A stretch of 64,000 bases of DNA from Candidatus Methylobacter titanis (GCA_029946125.1 JAQSDX010000007.1:1-64000), one strand, 5' to 3'. Shown: positions 27,843 through 37,440, numbered from the stretch's first letter. The notes: generated by a model not told the origin, from the sequence alone. Numbers and translations: made by a program.

Positions 27843-29413
27843 GTTCTTCAAACTGGACTACGGATTTTTTAAGCCGGCTGAGTACGGATATTTCGGTTAC
27901 CCGGATCAAACTACCGTCAATTATGCTATGGCAAATCGAAAGCCACGTATGGCAACGCTTTGCAGAACAGGCCGTACAGCAAAACCTGCGTTGGGCTGCC
28001 GGATGGGCGGAACAGGTTGATAGCCAGTTCTTCATCAATGCCTGTTTTGAAAAACACGGCGAGTATGTGCTGTTGCGCACGATCGTGGATGATTCAAGCC
28101 CGGAACTTCCCAGTCAGGCCACGGTTTATCCCGCTGCCAACCGCAGTGAACGTCATACGCAAGACCTATTCGGGATCAAATTTATTGGGCATCCCGATAA
28201 CAGGCGCTGGACGCGGCATCAAGCCTGGATTGAAAAAAACTATCCGTTGCGCAAAGATTTTCCGGTTCAGGGTACGCCGGTAGGTATCACGCCGCCCGAT
28301 AGGGATTATCCGTTTATTAAAGCCCACGGGCAGGGCGTGTATGAAATTCCTGTTGGACCTGTGCATGCCGGCATTATCGAGCCTGGGCATTTCCGCTTTC
28401 AGGCAGTCGGCGAACTGATCCTAAACCTGGAAGAACGTTTGGGTTATACGCATAAAGGCATAGAAAAAATTGCAGAAGGCAGGGAACCCGAATCTTTGGC
28501 CAGACTGGCGGGGCGTATTTCCGGCGATACCACGGTCGGACATTGCTGGGCCGCCTGTATGGCAATGGAGCAAGCAGCGGGCATTGAAATTCCAGCTCGC
28601 GCTGCGTTGATACGCGGCATTCTGGCCGAACGGGAACGCGTCGCCAACCATCTCGGCGATATAGGTGCGATTTGTAATGATGTCGCTTTTGTATTCGCGC
28701 AAATGCAGTTGACCCGCTTGCGCGAACTTTGGCTGCGCACCAATGCAACGGTGTTCGGCCATCGTTTGCTTATGGACACTATTGTACCGGGCGGCGTTGC
28801 CTGCGATTTGTCTTCGGCATCCTGCGCCTTGATCAAGAACGACATAGCCGAATTAAGAATGGAACTGGCGGAAGTCATACTCGTGCTGGATCTTAATTCC
28901 TCACTGGAAGACCGGCTGTATACGGCCGGTTTTCTGTCTGAAGAAATCGCCGCCGCATTTGGAACCTTAGGCTATGTCGGCCGCGCCAGCGGACAGGATA
29001 AGGATGTACGCCGCGATGCGCCCTATGCGCCTTATAATCGGGTAACCGTTAAGGTCGCGCTGGAAACACAAGGCGATATTGCCTCTCGGTTTTGGGTTAG
29101 ATACAAGGAGATCAGAACTGCTTTGCGGCTGATCGAAAATTTCATCGACCAACTGGCTGCCGGTGACATACGAAGCGAATGGAAAACACCACTTGCAGGT
29201 AGTGAAGGTTTGGGTATTGTTGAAGGCTGGCGCGGCGAAATTATCAGCTACATTCGTTTTGATGCCGATAACAAAATCGCCCGTTTTTATCCGCGCGACC
29301 CCAGTCAATTGAACTGGCCTGCGTTGGAAAAACTGGTGTTGAATAATATCGTGCCGGATTTTCCTGTGTGCAACAAATCCCTGAATGGCTCTTATTCAGG
29401 CAATGATTTATAG
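27839..29413 (+). CDS. Fused NuoC/NuoD-like large subunit lacking NiFe ligands (Ehr-type)
   Basis: This 524-residue protein fuses a complex I 30-kDa-like domain (about 55-145, with RHTQDLFGIKFIGHPDNRR) to a 49-kDa/hydrogenase-large-subunit-like domain (about 190-520), as in HycE and HyfG. In real NiFe hydrogenases two CxxC motifs hold the metal centre. Here the first site reads GRISGDTTVGHCW and the second DFPVCNKSLNG, so three of four ligand cysteines are absent. The protein therefore cannot bind a standard NiFe centre. It fits the described energy-converting-hydrogenase-related group. The ATG at 27839 overlaps the preceding stop. Confidence 0.88.
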   Translation: MSSSNWTTDFLSRLSTDISVTRIKLPSIMLWQIESHVWQRFAEQAVQQNLRWAAGWAEQVDSQFFINACFEKHGEYVLLRTIVDDSSPELPSQATVYPAANRSERHTQDLFGIKFIGHPDNRRWTRHQAWIEKNYPLRKDFPVQGTPVGITPPDRDYPFIKAHGQGVYEIPVGPVHAGIIEPGHFRFQAVGELILNLEERLGYTHKGIEKIAEGREPESLARLAGRISGDTTVGHCWAACMAMEQAAGIEIPARAALIRGILAERERVANHLGDIGAICNDVAFVFAQMQLTRLRELWLRTNATVFGHRLLMDTIVPGGVACDLSSASCALIKNDIAELRMELAEVILVLDLNSSLEDRLYTAGFLSEEIAAAFGTLGYVGRASGQDKDVRRDAPYAPYNRVTVKVALETQGDIASRFWVRYKEIRTALRLIENFIDQLAAGDIRSEWKTPLAGSEGLGIVEGWRGEIISYIRFDADNKIARFYPRDPSQLNWPALEKLVLNNIVPDFPVCNKSLNGSYSGNDL

Positions 29414-29422
29414 GAAGGGAAC

Positions 29423-29938
29423 ATGCTGAGCATTTTTAAAAAAATCCTGGCCACGGGTGTCGTTACTGAACAACTTACAATGCCCAAAGATGATGAACTG
29501 GAGCAGTTGGGCATCCACATCAAACGATATATCGACAAGAAATTTTCCGGCAGTATTGCAATACGCGCTGTCGATGCGGGTTCCTGTAACGGCTGCGAAC
29601 TGGAAATTCACGCATTGAACAATCCCTTTTACGATATTGAACGTTTTGGTATTCATTTTGTGGCATCCCCCAGGCACGCCGACGTGCTATTGGTCACAGG
29701 ACCGGTTTCAAGACACATGCAAACTGCATTACTGCGCACTTATGAAGCGACACCGAATCCGAAATGGGTGATTGCCGTCGGTGATTGCGCAGCCTGCGGT
29801 GGCGAATTCGGTGTGTCTTATGCCAGTTGCGGAGCGGTATCCAATGTCATTCCGGTCGATGCGGTGATTCCCGGTTGCCCACCTACACCTTTGATGTTGA
29901 TGCAGGGCTTGTTGGGTTTAATGGGTGTTAAGAAATGA
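29423..29938 (+). CDS. HyfI/NuoB-like small subunit
   Basis: This is the small subunit that carries the proximal [4Fe-4S] cluster next to the large subunit. The four expected cysteines are present: CNGCE near residue 54, GDCAACGG near 119 and GCPP near 153. The 171-residue length is between NuoB and HyfI. It is 9 bp after the large subunit. Its intact cluster site, with the altered large subunit, points to electron flow or redox sensing without hydrogen chemistry. Confidence 0.92.
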   Translation: MLSIFKKILATGVVTEQLTMPKDDELEQLGIHIKRYIDKKFSGSIAIRAVDAGSCNGCELEIHALNNPFYDIERFGIHFVASPRHADVLLVTGPVSRHMQTALLRTYEATPNPKWVIAVGDCAACGGEFGVSYASCGAVSNVIPVDAVIPGCPPTPLMLMQGLLGLMGVKK

Positions 29939-30099
29939 GAAAACTTAGTTGGTTTTTGTAACTGGAGACTTGCTCTCGTCCTTTGCCTTGTGCTTTTAGC
30001 CTTTTTCGTGTTTCCAGGATTAACCGCGTTGTAATGTTTCTTACTTATTTGCAATTGCCCAAATATCAAGTAGATTGTTTTCCTTTGTAAATAATAGTG

Positions 30100-30747
30100 A
30101 TGATTGATATGAATAATTTTTTGTCTTTTCAAATTCATGGTGGAGCCGATCACGGCGGTGGTGTTGCCGACAGCGTTTCTAGTCTGCTGGTTTTTTTTGA
30201 GGGACTTTCAACGCGTGATTCGGCAGATATTTTTTCGACATTAATGCCGGGTCTTTCCAGTATGGATAATATCCATCCAGTGTTGGTGCATTTTCCTATT
30301 GCATTGTTATCGGCTTTTTTTGCTTTGGACATGATGGGTACGCTGGTCAAAAAACAACATTGGCGTAACGTTGCCGGTTGGTTGTTGTACTTGGGCGCCG
30401 TCGCCGCCGTCTTTACAGTGATTGCCGGTTTCAGTGCGGCCGGTTCCGTAGCACATGGAGAGGAGGTTCATGGCATTATGGAACGGCATAAGAATTTTGG
30501 TGTAGCTGTACTTTGTTTGGCGATTTTATTATCAGCTTGGCGGGCAATCAGTGGCGGTGTCATTGAAGGCCTGGCTAATTGCTTTTTTCTGGCATTAGCG
30601 ACGTTATTGATTGGGTTAATGGTATTAGGCGCCGATCTAGGCGGATTGATGGTTTATCAATATGGTGTGGCCGTTAAGTCGCTTCAGATTGAAGTTCCTG
30701 GCTCTCATGAGCATGAGCATGGACATGAGCATACTCATCAGCATTAA
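30100..30747 (+). CDS. DUF2231-like membrane protein with His-rich tail
   Basis: The 215-residue protein has about five hydrophobic segments. [20 protein letters not shown] is the hallmark of DUF2231 (haem or metal-related membrane proteins of unknown role). The last 14 residues are a His/Glu repeat ([13 protein letters not shown]), a likely metal-binding tail. GTG 30097 and ATG 30109 are other possible starts. It is 161 bp behind the small subunit, so co-transcription is uncertain. Confidence 0.78.
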   Translation: MIDMNNFLSFQIHGGADHGGGVADSVSSLLVFFEGLSTRDSADIFSTLMPGLSSMDNIHPVLVHFPIALLSAFFALDMMGTLVKKQHWRNVAGWLLYLGAVAAVFTVIAGFSAAGSVAHGEEVHGIMERHKNFGVAVLCLAILLSAWRAISGGVIEGLANCFFLALATLLIGLMVLGADLGGLMVYQYGVAVKSLQIEVPGSHEHEHGHEHTHQH

Positions 30748-30964
30748 TGAAGTCGAGTGGCGCGCGAAGTAAGCTTGGCAGAAATGGGCTTCCCACTTAA
30801 GAGCAAGTGGCAGGCTTAGTCGTTCATCTGAGTGTAACCGAAAGACTCACCACGAACGGCTTATAACCTTAGGCTGGCCCCGGCTTAAGTTGGTAGTCTA
30901 AGTCGCATTGTTTTATGGTATTCTAGGCGGCTAGCTTTTTTTGGTTAAATTCTCATATCACTTT
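30748..30964. other. Structured intergenic region before trpF
   Basis: No gene is visible. Several stems are evident: CCACTT/AAGTGG near 30806-30824, and CGTTC/GAACG enclosing GAGT/ACTC near 30820-30865, followed by a GC-rich imperfect hairpin near 30870-30895. There is no T-run. It could be an attenuator or leader of the trp genes or a repeat element; I cannot choose. Confidence 0.4.
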
Positions 30965-31597
30965 ATGCGAACTCGCGTTAAAATTTGCGGTTTTACCCGT
31001 GTTGAAGATGCCGTTTGTGCGGCTCAATTAGGCGTCGATGCAATTGGTTTGGTGTTTTATCCGCCCAGTCCAAGACATGTCGGTATTGAACAAGCGGTTG
31101 AAATTGTTAAGGCCTTGCCGGCGTTTGTTACGGTCGTCGCTTTATTTGTCGATGAGCAGGAGTCACGGATACGCGAGGTTTTGGCGCAGGTACCGGTAGA
31201 TTGCCTGCAATTTCATGGTGATGAGTCGGCCGATGCTTGCAGGTTATATGGCAAACGTTATATGAAAGCGCTGCGGATGCAGGATGGTATCGATATTCCA
31301 GGTCTGGCTTTGCACTATCATGATGCGGCAGGATTGCTGTTGGATGCTTATCATCCGGGAGCGAAAGGCGGTACCGGTAGCCGATTTGATTGGAACAGAA
31401 TTCCTAAGCATTGTCAGTTGCCTATCGTGCTGGCGGGTGGTTTGGATGAGAATAATGCCAGGCAGGCGGTGCAGACAGTCAGGCCCTATGCTGTAGATAT
31501 CAGCAGTGGTGTAGAAGTAGAAAAAGGTGTTAAGGGTGCGCTAAAAATGGCGGCATTCATACGTGAAGTTAATGAGGGTGACAGAATACTACTATGA
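30965..31597 (+). CDS. trpF: Phosphoribosylanthranilate isomerase
   Basis: TrpF catalyses the Amadori rearrangement of phosphoribosylanthranilate in tryptophan synthesis. The (beta-alpha)8 barrel motifs are clear: [12 protein letters not shown] with the catalytic Cys, QFHGDE, and the phosphate-binding LAGGLDENN and VDISSGVE with catalytic Asp. Length is 210 residues from ATG 30965. The stop overlaps trpB (ATGA). Confidence 0.97.
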   Translation: MRTRVKICGFTRVEDAVCAAQLGVDAIGLVFYPPSPRHVGIEQAVEIVKALPAFVTVVALFVDEQESRIREVLAQVPVDCLQFHGDESADACRLYGKRYMKALRMQDGIDIPGLALHYHDAAGLLLDAYHPGAKGGTGSRFDWNRIPKHCQLPIVLAGGLDENNARQAVQTVRPYAVDISSGVEVEKGVKGALKMAAFIREVNEGDRILL

Positions 31598-32796
31598 CAG
31601 AAAAATATAATATGCCCGATGAGCGGGGACACTTTGGCCCTTACGGCGGAATGTTTGTTGGAGAAACATTGATGCTGCCGATTCAGGAATTGAATGCTGC
31701 ATACCAGCAGTATTTAAAAGATCCTGAATTCATAGCGGAACTGGATGCCGATTTAACGCATTACGTAGGCAGGCCTTCGCCTCTATATCACGCTGAACGA
31801 TGGAGTCGCGAGTTGGGCGGCGCGCAGATTTATCTGAAACGCGAAGACCTTAATCATACCGGCGCACATAAAATAAACAACACGGTTGGACAGGCTTTAT
31901 TGGCCAAACGTATGGGCAAGACGCGCATTATCGCTGAAACCGGAGCCGGTCAGCATGGTGTGGCGACAGCGACCGTTGCCGCCAGATTGGGTCTGGAGTG
32001 CGTGATTTACATGGGCGCTGTCGATGTTGTCAGGCAGTCTTTAAATGTGTATCGGATGAAGTTATTAGGCGCGACCGTGGTGCCCGTTGAATCCGGTTCA
32101 AAAACGCTAAAAGATGCGTTGAACGAAGCGCTCAGAGATTGGGTGACCAATGTCGACAATACCTTTTATATTATCGGCACGGTTGCAGGTCCGCATCCCT
32201 ATCCTGCGATGGTCAGGGATTTTCAGGCCATCATCGGCCGCGAAGCGAAGCAACAATGCCTGGATCAAGTCGGACGCTTGCCGGATGCGCTGGTTGCCTG
32301 TGTCGGCGGCGGATCAAACGCCATCGGTTTGTTTTATCCGTTTATAGATGACCGTTCGGTAAAAATGATCGGTGTTGAAGCGGCGGGCGACGGTGTTGAA
32401 ACCGGGCGTCATTCTGCACCGTTATGCGCAGGTCGTCCCGGTGTATTGCATGGCAATCGCACTTATTTAATGGAAGATGACGATGGTGAAATTATCGAGA
32501 CGCACTCCATTTCGGCCGGTTTGGATTACCCTGGCGTAGGCCCCGAACATGCTTGGTTGAAAGATACCGGCAGGGCTGAATATGTCAATATTACCGATAC
32601 CGAGGCGCTGGAAGGTTTCCACGCATTAACCCGAATGGAAGGCATTATTCCTGCATTGGAATCGAGTCATGCGATGGCTTACACGATGAAGCTGGCGCCA
32701 ACCATGAAAAAAGACGAAATTATCATCGTCTGCTTGTCAGGTCGCGGCGATAAAGATATGCAAACCATGGCGCAACGCGAGGGAATAGAACTGTGA
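31594..32796 (+). CDS. trpB: Tryptophan synthase beta subunit
   Basis: TrpB is the PLP enzyme that condenses indole with serine. The PLP lysine lies in [10 protein letters not shown] (about 85-94), and the phosphate-binding loop GGGSNAIG (about 230-237) and [11 protein letters not shown] are intact. The 400-residue length is typical. It is coupled to trpF upstream and trpA downstream by ATGA and GTGA overlaps. Confidence 0.98.
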   Translation: MTEKYNMPDERGHFGPYGGMFVGETLMLPIQELNAAYQQYLKDPEFIAELDADLTHYVGRPSPLYHAERWSRELGGAQIYLKREDLNHTGAHKINNTVGQALLAKRMGKTRIIAETGAGQHGVATATVAARLGLECVIYMGAVDVVRQSLNVYRMKLLGATVVPVESGSKTLKDALNEALRDWVTNVDNTFYIIGTVAGPHPYPAMVRDFQAIIGREAKQQCLDQVGRLPDALVACVGGGSNAIGLFYPFIDDRSVKMIGVEAAGDGVETGRHSAPLCAGRPGVLHGNRTYLMEDDDGEIIETHSISAGLDYPGVGPEHAWLKDTGRAEYVNITDTEALEGFHALTRMEGIIPALESSHAMAYTMKLAPTMKKDEIIIVCLSGRGDKDMQTMAQREGIEL

Positions 32797-33596
32797 GTCG
32801 ATTAACTGCAACATTTGAAGCGTTAGCCAAAACAGGCCGCAAGGCGTTAATCCCGTTTATTACTGCAGGCGATCCTAACCCCGAGTTCACCTTACCGCTG
32901 ATGCATGCGATGGTTGAGGCGGGTGTCGATGTGATTGAGTTGGGTGTACCGTTTTCCGATCCTATGGCGGATGGACCGGTTATTCAGCGAGCCAGTGAGC
33001 GCGCTTTAGACTATAAAATGAGCTTAAGACGCGTATTGGCGATTGCAACAGAATTTAGAAAAACCAATCAACAAACCCCAGTTGTGCTAATGGGCTATGT
33101 GAATCCTATTGAAGCCATGGGTTATGAAGATTTTGCCAATGCTGCCCAACGCGCCGAGATTGACGGCGTTTTAACGGTTGATTTGCCGCCTGAAGAGGCG
33201 GAAGAATGCGTATCCTTGTTAAAGGCGCGCGACATCGATCCGATTTTTTTATTGGCGCCCAATAGCACCGATGAGCGCATTAAAAAGATGGATGCCGCAG
33301 GTTCAGGTTATCTTTATTACGTTTCACTGAAAGGCGTGACCGGTGCCGGACATTTAAATGTTGTCGATGTTGAAGCCAAGCTTAAGCAAATCAAGACGAA
33401 TACCCGTCTGCCTGTGGCTGTTGGTTTTGGCGTCAAGGACGCGCAAACAGCAAAGACGGTTGCCGGTTTGGGTGACGGAGTGGTTGTCGGCAGCGCCCTG
33501 ATCAGCAAGATTGAGGCGAATCTGGATGATCCGGAGCGTGCCAAAAGAGAGATAGTCGATTTGTTGGTCGCCATGCGCCAGGCAATGGATAACTAA
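32793..33596 (+). CDS. trpA: Tryptophan synthase alpha subunit
   Basis: TrpA cleaves indole-3-glycerol phosphate and channels indole to TrpB. The catalytic Glu is in [19 protein letters not shown] (about 48-66), and the second catalytic Asp is in [11 protein letters not shown]. The phosphate site GFGVKDAQ is present. The start is GTG. Length is 267 residues. Confidence 0.98.
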   Translation: MSRLTATFEALAKTGRKALIPFITAGDPNPEFTLPLMHAMVEAGVDVIELGVPFSDPMADGPVIQRASERALDYKMSLRRVLAIATEFRKTNQQTPVVLMGYVNPIEAMGYEDFANAAQRAEIDGVLTVDLPPEEAEECVSLLKARDIDPIFLLAPNSTDERIKKMDAAGSGYLYYVSLKGVTGAGHLNVVDVEAKLKQIKTNTRLPVAVGFGVKDAQTAKTVAGLGDGVVVGSALISKIEANLDDPERAKREIVDLLVAMRQAMDN

Positions 33597-33611
33597 AGGA
33601 TAGATGGCTAG

Positions 33612-33638
33612 GATGGGCTGACGTAAGGAGTCCCATCA
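33612..33638. repeat. Short hairpin between trpA and accD
   Basis: GATGGGCT (33612-33619) pairs with AGTCCCATC (33630-33638) with one bulge around GACGTAAGG. No T-run follows, so it may be a small repeat rather than a terminator. Confidence 0.45.
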
Positions 33639-33666
33639 AACAATAGCAACACTAAAGGGCAGATGA

Positions 33667-34647
33667 ATGAGTTGGTTTGAAAAGTTAATCCCTTCAACAA
33701 TTAGAACGGAAGGGTCGAATAAAAAAGGCACTGTACCTGAAGGATTGTGGAATAAGTGCCCGAGTTGTAATGCGATTCTTTACAACACGGAGCTGGAAAG
33801 AAATTTCAGCGTTTGCCCAAAATGTGAGCATCACATGCGGATTTCGGCCAGAACCCGGTTGACCATGTTTCTGGATGAGGGCGATCATGAAGAAATAGGT
33901 AAGCATGTTAAGCCTATCGACCCATTAAAATTCAAAGACAGTAAGAAATATAAAGACAGAATTACCCAGGCGCAAAAACAGACGAAAGAAAATGATGCGC
34001 TGGTAGTGATCAAAGGTCAGCTAAAAGGTCAGGATATTGTTGCTGCGGCTTTTGATTTCGGCTTTATGGGCGGATCAATGGGGTCTGTGGTCGGCGAAAA
34101 ATTTGTTCGTGGTGTCAACAAAAGTCTGGAGTTGCGTGTTCCGTTTATTGTGTTTACCGCCAGCGGCGGTGCACGTATGCAGGAGTCGCTGTTTTCATTG
34201 TTTCAGATGGCCAAAACCAGTGCGGTATTGGCTAAATTATCCGATGCCGGTCTTCCGTATATATCGTTCATGACCGACCCGACGATGGGCGGCGTTTCAG
34301 CCAGTTTGGCTATGCTGGGCGACATTAATGTTGCCGAACCCAATGCCTTGATCGGTTTTGCAGGTCCCCGGGTAATCGAGCAAACCGTTCGTGAAAAACT
34401 GCCGGAAGGCTTTCAGCGTAGCGAGTTTTTACAGGAGCATGGCGCTATCGATATGATTATCGACCGACGTGAAATGCGCGATAAGATTGCCGGTATCTTG
34501 GCGCTGCTGATGGCGGGTAGAGACATTGCAGCACCGCAAATCCCCCTGGCAAGCTCTTCTCTTTTGACAACGGGGGAAGCCGAAGGTAAGGGGGGACTTG
34601 AAGTTGAAGCGGATGATGCGCTGCATCACTCGACTCAGGAAGACTGA
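33667..34647 (+). CDS. accD: Acetyl-CoA carboxylase carboxyltransferase beta subunit
   Basis: AccD forms the transcarboxylase with AccA, making malonyl-CoA for fatty acid synthesis. The N-terminal zinc finger has four cysteines (CPSCNAI near 30 and CPKCEHH near 52). The crotonase-fold body has [15 protein letters not shown] and [10 protein letters not shown]. At 326 residues it is slightly longer than E. coli AccD, with a non-conserved Glu/Gly-rich tail. The accD-folC-dedD-cvpA-purF order is the classical gammaproteobacterial one. Confidence 0.98.
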   Translation: MSWFEKLIPSTIRTEGSNKKGTVPEGLWNKCPSCNAILYNTELERNFSVCPKCEHHMRISARTRLTMFLDEGDHEEIGKHVKPIDPLKFKDSKKYKDRITQAQKQTKENDALVVIKGQLKGQDIVAAAFDFGFMGGSMGSVVGEKFVRGVNKSLELRVPFIVFTASGGARMQESLFSLFQMAKTSAVLAKLSDAGLPYISFMTDPTMGGVSASLAMLGDINVAEPNALIGFAGPRVIEQTVREKLPEGFQRSEFLQEHGAIDMIIDRREMRDKIAGILALLMAGRDIAAPQIPLASSSLLTTGEAEGKGGLEVEADDALHHSTQED

Positions 34648-34662
34648 TATTATTGTCGGTTA

Positions 34663-35934
34663 ATGAGACGTTTTGATTCGCTAGAGGCTTGGTTGAAGTG
34701 GCAGGAAAGCTTGCATCCTTTAGTCATCGATTTGGGTTTGGAGCGGGCGGCGCAGGTTTTTCATGCGCTTAATCCCGATTATGCCAAGCCTCCAACTATT
34801 ACGGTCGCCGGAACCAATGGCAAAGGCTCGTCTGTTGCTTATCTTGAGGCTATCTACACGGCGCAAGGCTATCGGGTAGGAGCTTATACGTCACCGCATA
34901 TCCTGAAATATAATGAAAGAATAAAAATTGACGGCAAACCGGTGTCGGATGACAAAATTTGCGAGGCATTTGCAAGAATAGAGTCGGTACGAGGCAATAC
35001 TTCATTAAGCTACTTTGAATTTGGTACACTGGCCGCATTGGATATATTTTTCCGTGCCGGAGTCGATATTCAATTGCTTGAAGTTGGTTTGGGCGGGCGA
35101 TTGGATGCCGTTAACATTGTCGATCCCGATGTGGCATTGATCACCAGTATCAGTATTGATCATATTGAATGGCTGGGCGGTACGCGAGAAGCCATAGGAC
35201 GGGAAAAAGCCGGTATTTTTCGAGCGGGAATTCCCGCTGTCATCGGCGATCCGGAACCCCCGGAATCATTACTACAGAGCGCCCTTGAACAGCGTACTCT
35301 GCTGTATTGTCTCGGTAAGGATTTTGGCTTTAAAAAGCAGGCAATAGGATGGGATTGGTTCTCTGCCGACCGGCAAATGTTACAATTGCCTGAACCGGGA
35401 TTAAAAGGTGAGCATCAGTATCGTAATGCCTCGGCGGTTATTTTGGCGGTGACCAAGATGGCTGAGGTTTTGCCGGTTACTGAAGCATCGATTAAGCAGG
35501 GACTGGAAAATGTCCAGTTAGCGGGTCGATTTCAATTGATTGACGGCGAAATTCCGGTATTGCTGGATGTGGGGCATAACCCTCAGGCAGTCCGAACATT
35601 GGTTGATTACGTGACGGCTGTTTTTCCCGGAAGACGTATTCATGCTGTTTTTTCAATGATGAAAGACAAGGACATAGCCGGAGTCCTTGAAATTATGAAT
35701 CTGGTGGTTTACGACTGGTTTTTTGCGCCTTTGGCAAATCCTAGAGCGGTTACGGAACCGGTTATGCGTGAGATTTTTTCACAAAGTTCGGTGTCCAGGG
35801 TTTCTTTTGGTTTTTCTGGTTTTACTGAAGCATTTGCTGCGGCAAAAAACCAGTCAAAAGAAGGTGATTTGTTATTGGTTTTTGGATCTTTCTTTTTGGT
35901 ATCTGATTGCTTGGTTGAATTTGAGAATAAGTGA
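34663..35934 (+). CDS. folC: Bifunctional dihydrofolate/folylpolyglutamate synthase
   Basis: FolC adds glutamate to dihydropteroate and to folates. ATP-binding GTNGKGSS (about 48-55), TSPHILKYNERI, and the Mur-ligase-like central motifs (LEVGLGGRLDAVNI) are intact; LDVGHNPQAVR marks the C-terminal domain. The 423-residue length matches. It lies 15 bp after accD. Confidence 0.97.
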   Translation: MRRFDSLEAWLKWQESLHPLVIDLGLERAAQVFHALNPDYAKPPTITVAGTNGKGSSVAYLEAIYTAQGYRVGAYTSPHILKYNERIKIDGKPVSDDKICEAFARIESVRGNTSLSYFEFGTLAALDIFFRAGVDIQLLEVGLGGRLDAVNIVDPDVALITSISIDHIEWLGGTREAIGREKAGIFRAGIPAVIGDPEPPESLLQSALEQRTLLYCLGKDFGFKKQAIGWDWFSADRQMLQLPEPGLKGEHQYRNASAVILAVTKMAEVLPVTEASIKQGLENVQLAGRFQLIDGEIPVLLDVGHNPQAVRTLVDYVTAVFPGRRIHAVFSMMKDKDIAGVLEIMNLVVYDWFFAPLANPRAVTEPVMREIFSQSSVSRVSFGFSGFTEAFAAAKNQSKEGDLLLVFGSFFLVSDCLVEFENK

Positions 35935-35943
35935 GTAGACGAA

Positions 35944-36780
35944 ATGGATCATGAATTAAAACAACGTTTGATTGGTGCGGTCGTTGTTACGGCCCTATGT
36001 GCAATTTTTATCCCCATGTTGTTCGATGATCCTGTCGATAATAGCGGCAAATTAGTCAGTGAACTGAGTATTCCTACTCCAGGCTCAGATGGCCGGATGG
36101 TGCCGAGCAGTGCGGATCAGGTTTTAGGATTGCCGGATCCTGAGCCTTTATCTATCGAAAATGCCAGTGATACTCTTGAGAGTGCCGGTGTAGAAGAAGA
36201 ACCTGAGAAACAGGATCGTTCCGGGGAGTCTTTGTATGCCGAATCCGAAGGTTATACCGAGGATGCCAATACCAAAGATCTCGTTGAGCAGCCTTTATCG
36301 GCAGACGTTTCGGATGATGACGGAGAAAGCACTCAACTTAGTGATTCCCGAATAAAAACAGTGGTTAAAGTGCCCGAAAAGGTTCAGAAGGTTATAGAGA
36401 CGATAAAGCCAGTAACGGTTAAAAAGCCCGTGCAACCACCAGTGACCGTTAAGCAATCGACGCCTAAACCCTCTAGTGTCACGAAGGATCTTGCTGCCGT
36501 TGTAGCGGAAGCAAAAAAGCCTGTAGCTGCAGCGAAAGCGAGTTCAAAATTAGTGCGTTGGTATATTCAACTCGGTAGTTTTAGTAAAAAAGAAAACGCA
36601 GTTTCTTATTGGAAAAGCTTGAACGAACAAGGCTTACCCGCTTCGCTGGATACCGTTCAAACAGATAAGGGAATTACCTATCGACTTCGACTAGGTCCCG
36701 AACTTGACCAGAAAAAAGCGGCCGCAATGAAGGCGAGACTGGATAAAAAGAACATAAAGGCAGTTTTGATGTCTGAGTGA
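35944..36780 (+). CDS. dedD: SPOR-domain cell-division protein (DedD-like)
   Basis: This is a bitopic inner-membrane protein of the divisome: a short cytoplasmic start, one membrane helix (about 9-25, LIGAVVVTALCAIFIPM), a Pro/Lys/Val-rich periplasmic linker, and a C-terminal SPOR domain (about 200-278, LVRWYIQLGSFSKKENAVSY) that binds denuded septal peptidoglycan. Length is 278 residues. Location between folC and cvpA is the family norm. Confidence 0.93.
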   Translation: MDHELKQRLIGAVVVTALCAIFIPMLFDDPVDNSGKLVSELSIPTPGSDGRMVPSSADQVLGLPDPEPLSIENASDTLESAGVEEEPEKQDRSGESLYAESEGYTEDANTKDLVEQPLSADVSDDDGESTQLSDSRIKTVVKVPEKVQKVIETIKPVTVKKPVQPPVTVKQSTPKPSSVTKDLAAVVAEAKKPVAAAKASSKLVRWYIQLGSFSKKENAVSYWKSLNEQGLPASLDTVQTDKGITYRLRLGPELDQKKAAAMKARLDKKNIKAVLMSE

Positions 36781-36913
36781 TGGAAAGCGGCGTAGTTAGT
36801 ATAAAAGCATGATCTGGGTAGATTTTTTATGTATCGAGCTGATTTTTATTTTCTTGGTAATGGGGCTGTTGCGAGGATTTGTTAAGCAAGTTTTCTCGTT
36901 GGCATTAATGATT

Positions 36914-36993
36914 GCGACACTTCCGACCTCCATGGATGGAGGAAGTGCCGACGACTGCCGGGAGCAGTCGCGGCCACCATCCATGGCGGTCGC
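36914..36993. repeat. 80-bp palindromic element inserted in cvpA
   Basis: Terminal arms GCGAC (36914-36918) and GTCGC (36989-36993) close a structure with inner hairpins CCTCCATGGATGGAGG (36927-36942) and CGACTGC/GCAGTCG (36950-36970). TCCATGGATGGAGGA and GCCGACGACT are shared with the fliH repeat. The length, 80 bp, is not a multiple of three. Confidence 0.85.
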
Positions 36994-37342
36994 TGTTTTT
37001 ATGGAATCGACTATCAGCCTCCGTCAGCCAGAATAGTTGCATTTTTTGTGGTTTTATTTGTTATTACGTTGAGCTTTGGCGGTTTAATGCAGCGTCTCGG
37101 TAAAATGGTTTTTGGCGTTGTGCATGGCATGGTCGTCGTTACCGTGGTTATTATATTGGCGGGATTGACACTCTTGCTCAAGGATTTCTGGTGGACAGAA
37201 TCGGCAACCATTCCACCTTTTCAATTGCTCGCGGTTGGGTTGCGAGATCATTTTTCGTCAGGGTATGGCGGACGACTTGCATGGACAGGAAATGATCCCG
37301 TCATTTCTCTGCATTCCCCACATCCCTGTCGGTTATGCAGAA

Positions 37343-37440
37343 GGTACGACCCCACGGATGGGGGAGGTAGAATCGCGTCTGGAACAGCGATCGAGAGCAA
37401 TGCAGGAGCAATTGCCGAGGCGACGCAGGAGCCGTTGCCG
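37343..37440 (+). repeat. Third GGATGGAGG-family repeat at the cvpA 3' end
   Basis: GGTACGACCCCACGGATGGG, followed by GGAGGTAGA, then GAGCAATTGCCGA and GAGCCGTTGCCGA, parallels the fliH unit (GGTACGACTCCAGGGATGGA, GGAGGTAGAG, GAGCAGTTGCCGA). It covers what would be the end of cvpA and the gap before purF. Confidence 0.8.

Noticed and set aside
27839-29413. Group 4 NiFe hydrogenase (Hyf) as the activity of the complex
   Set aside because: The NiFe-binding CxxC motifs of the large subunit are absent.
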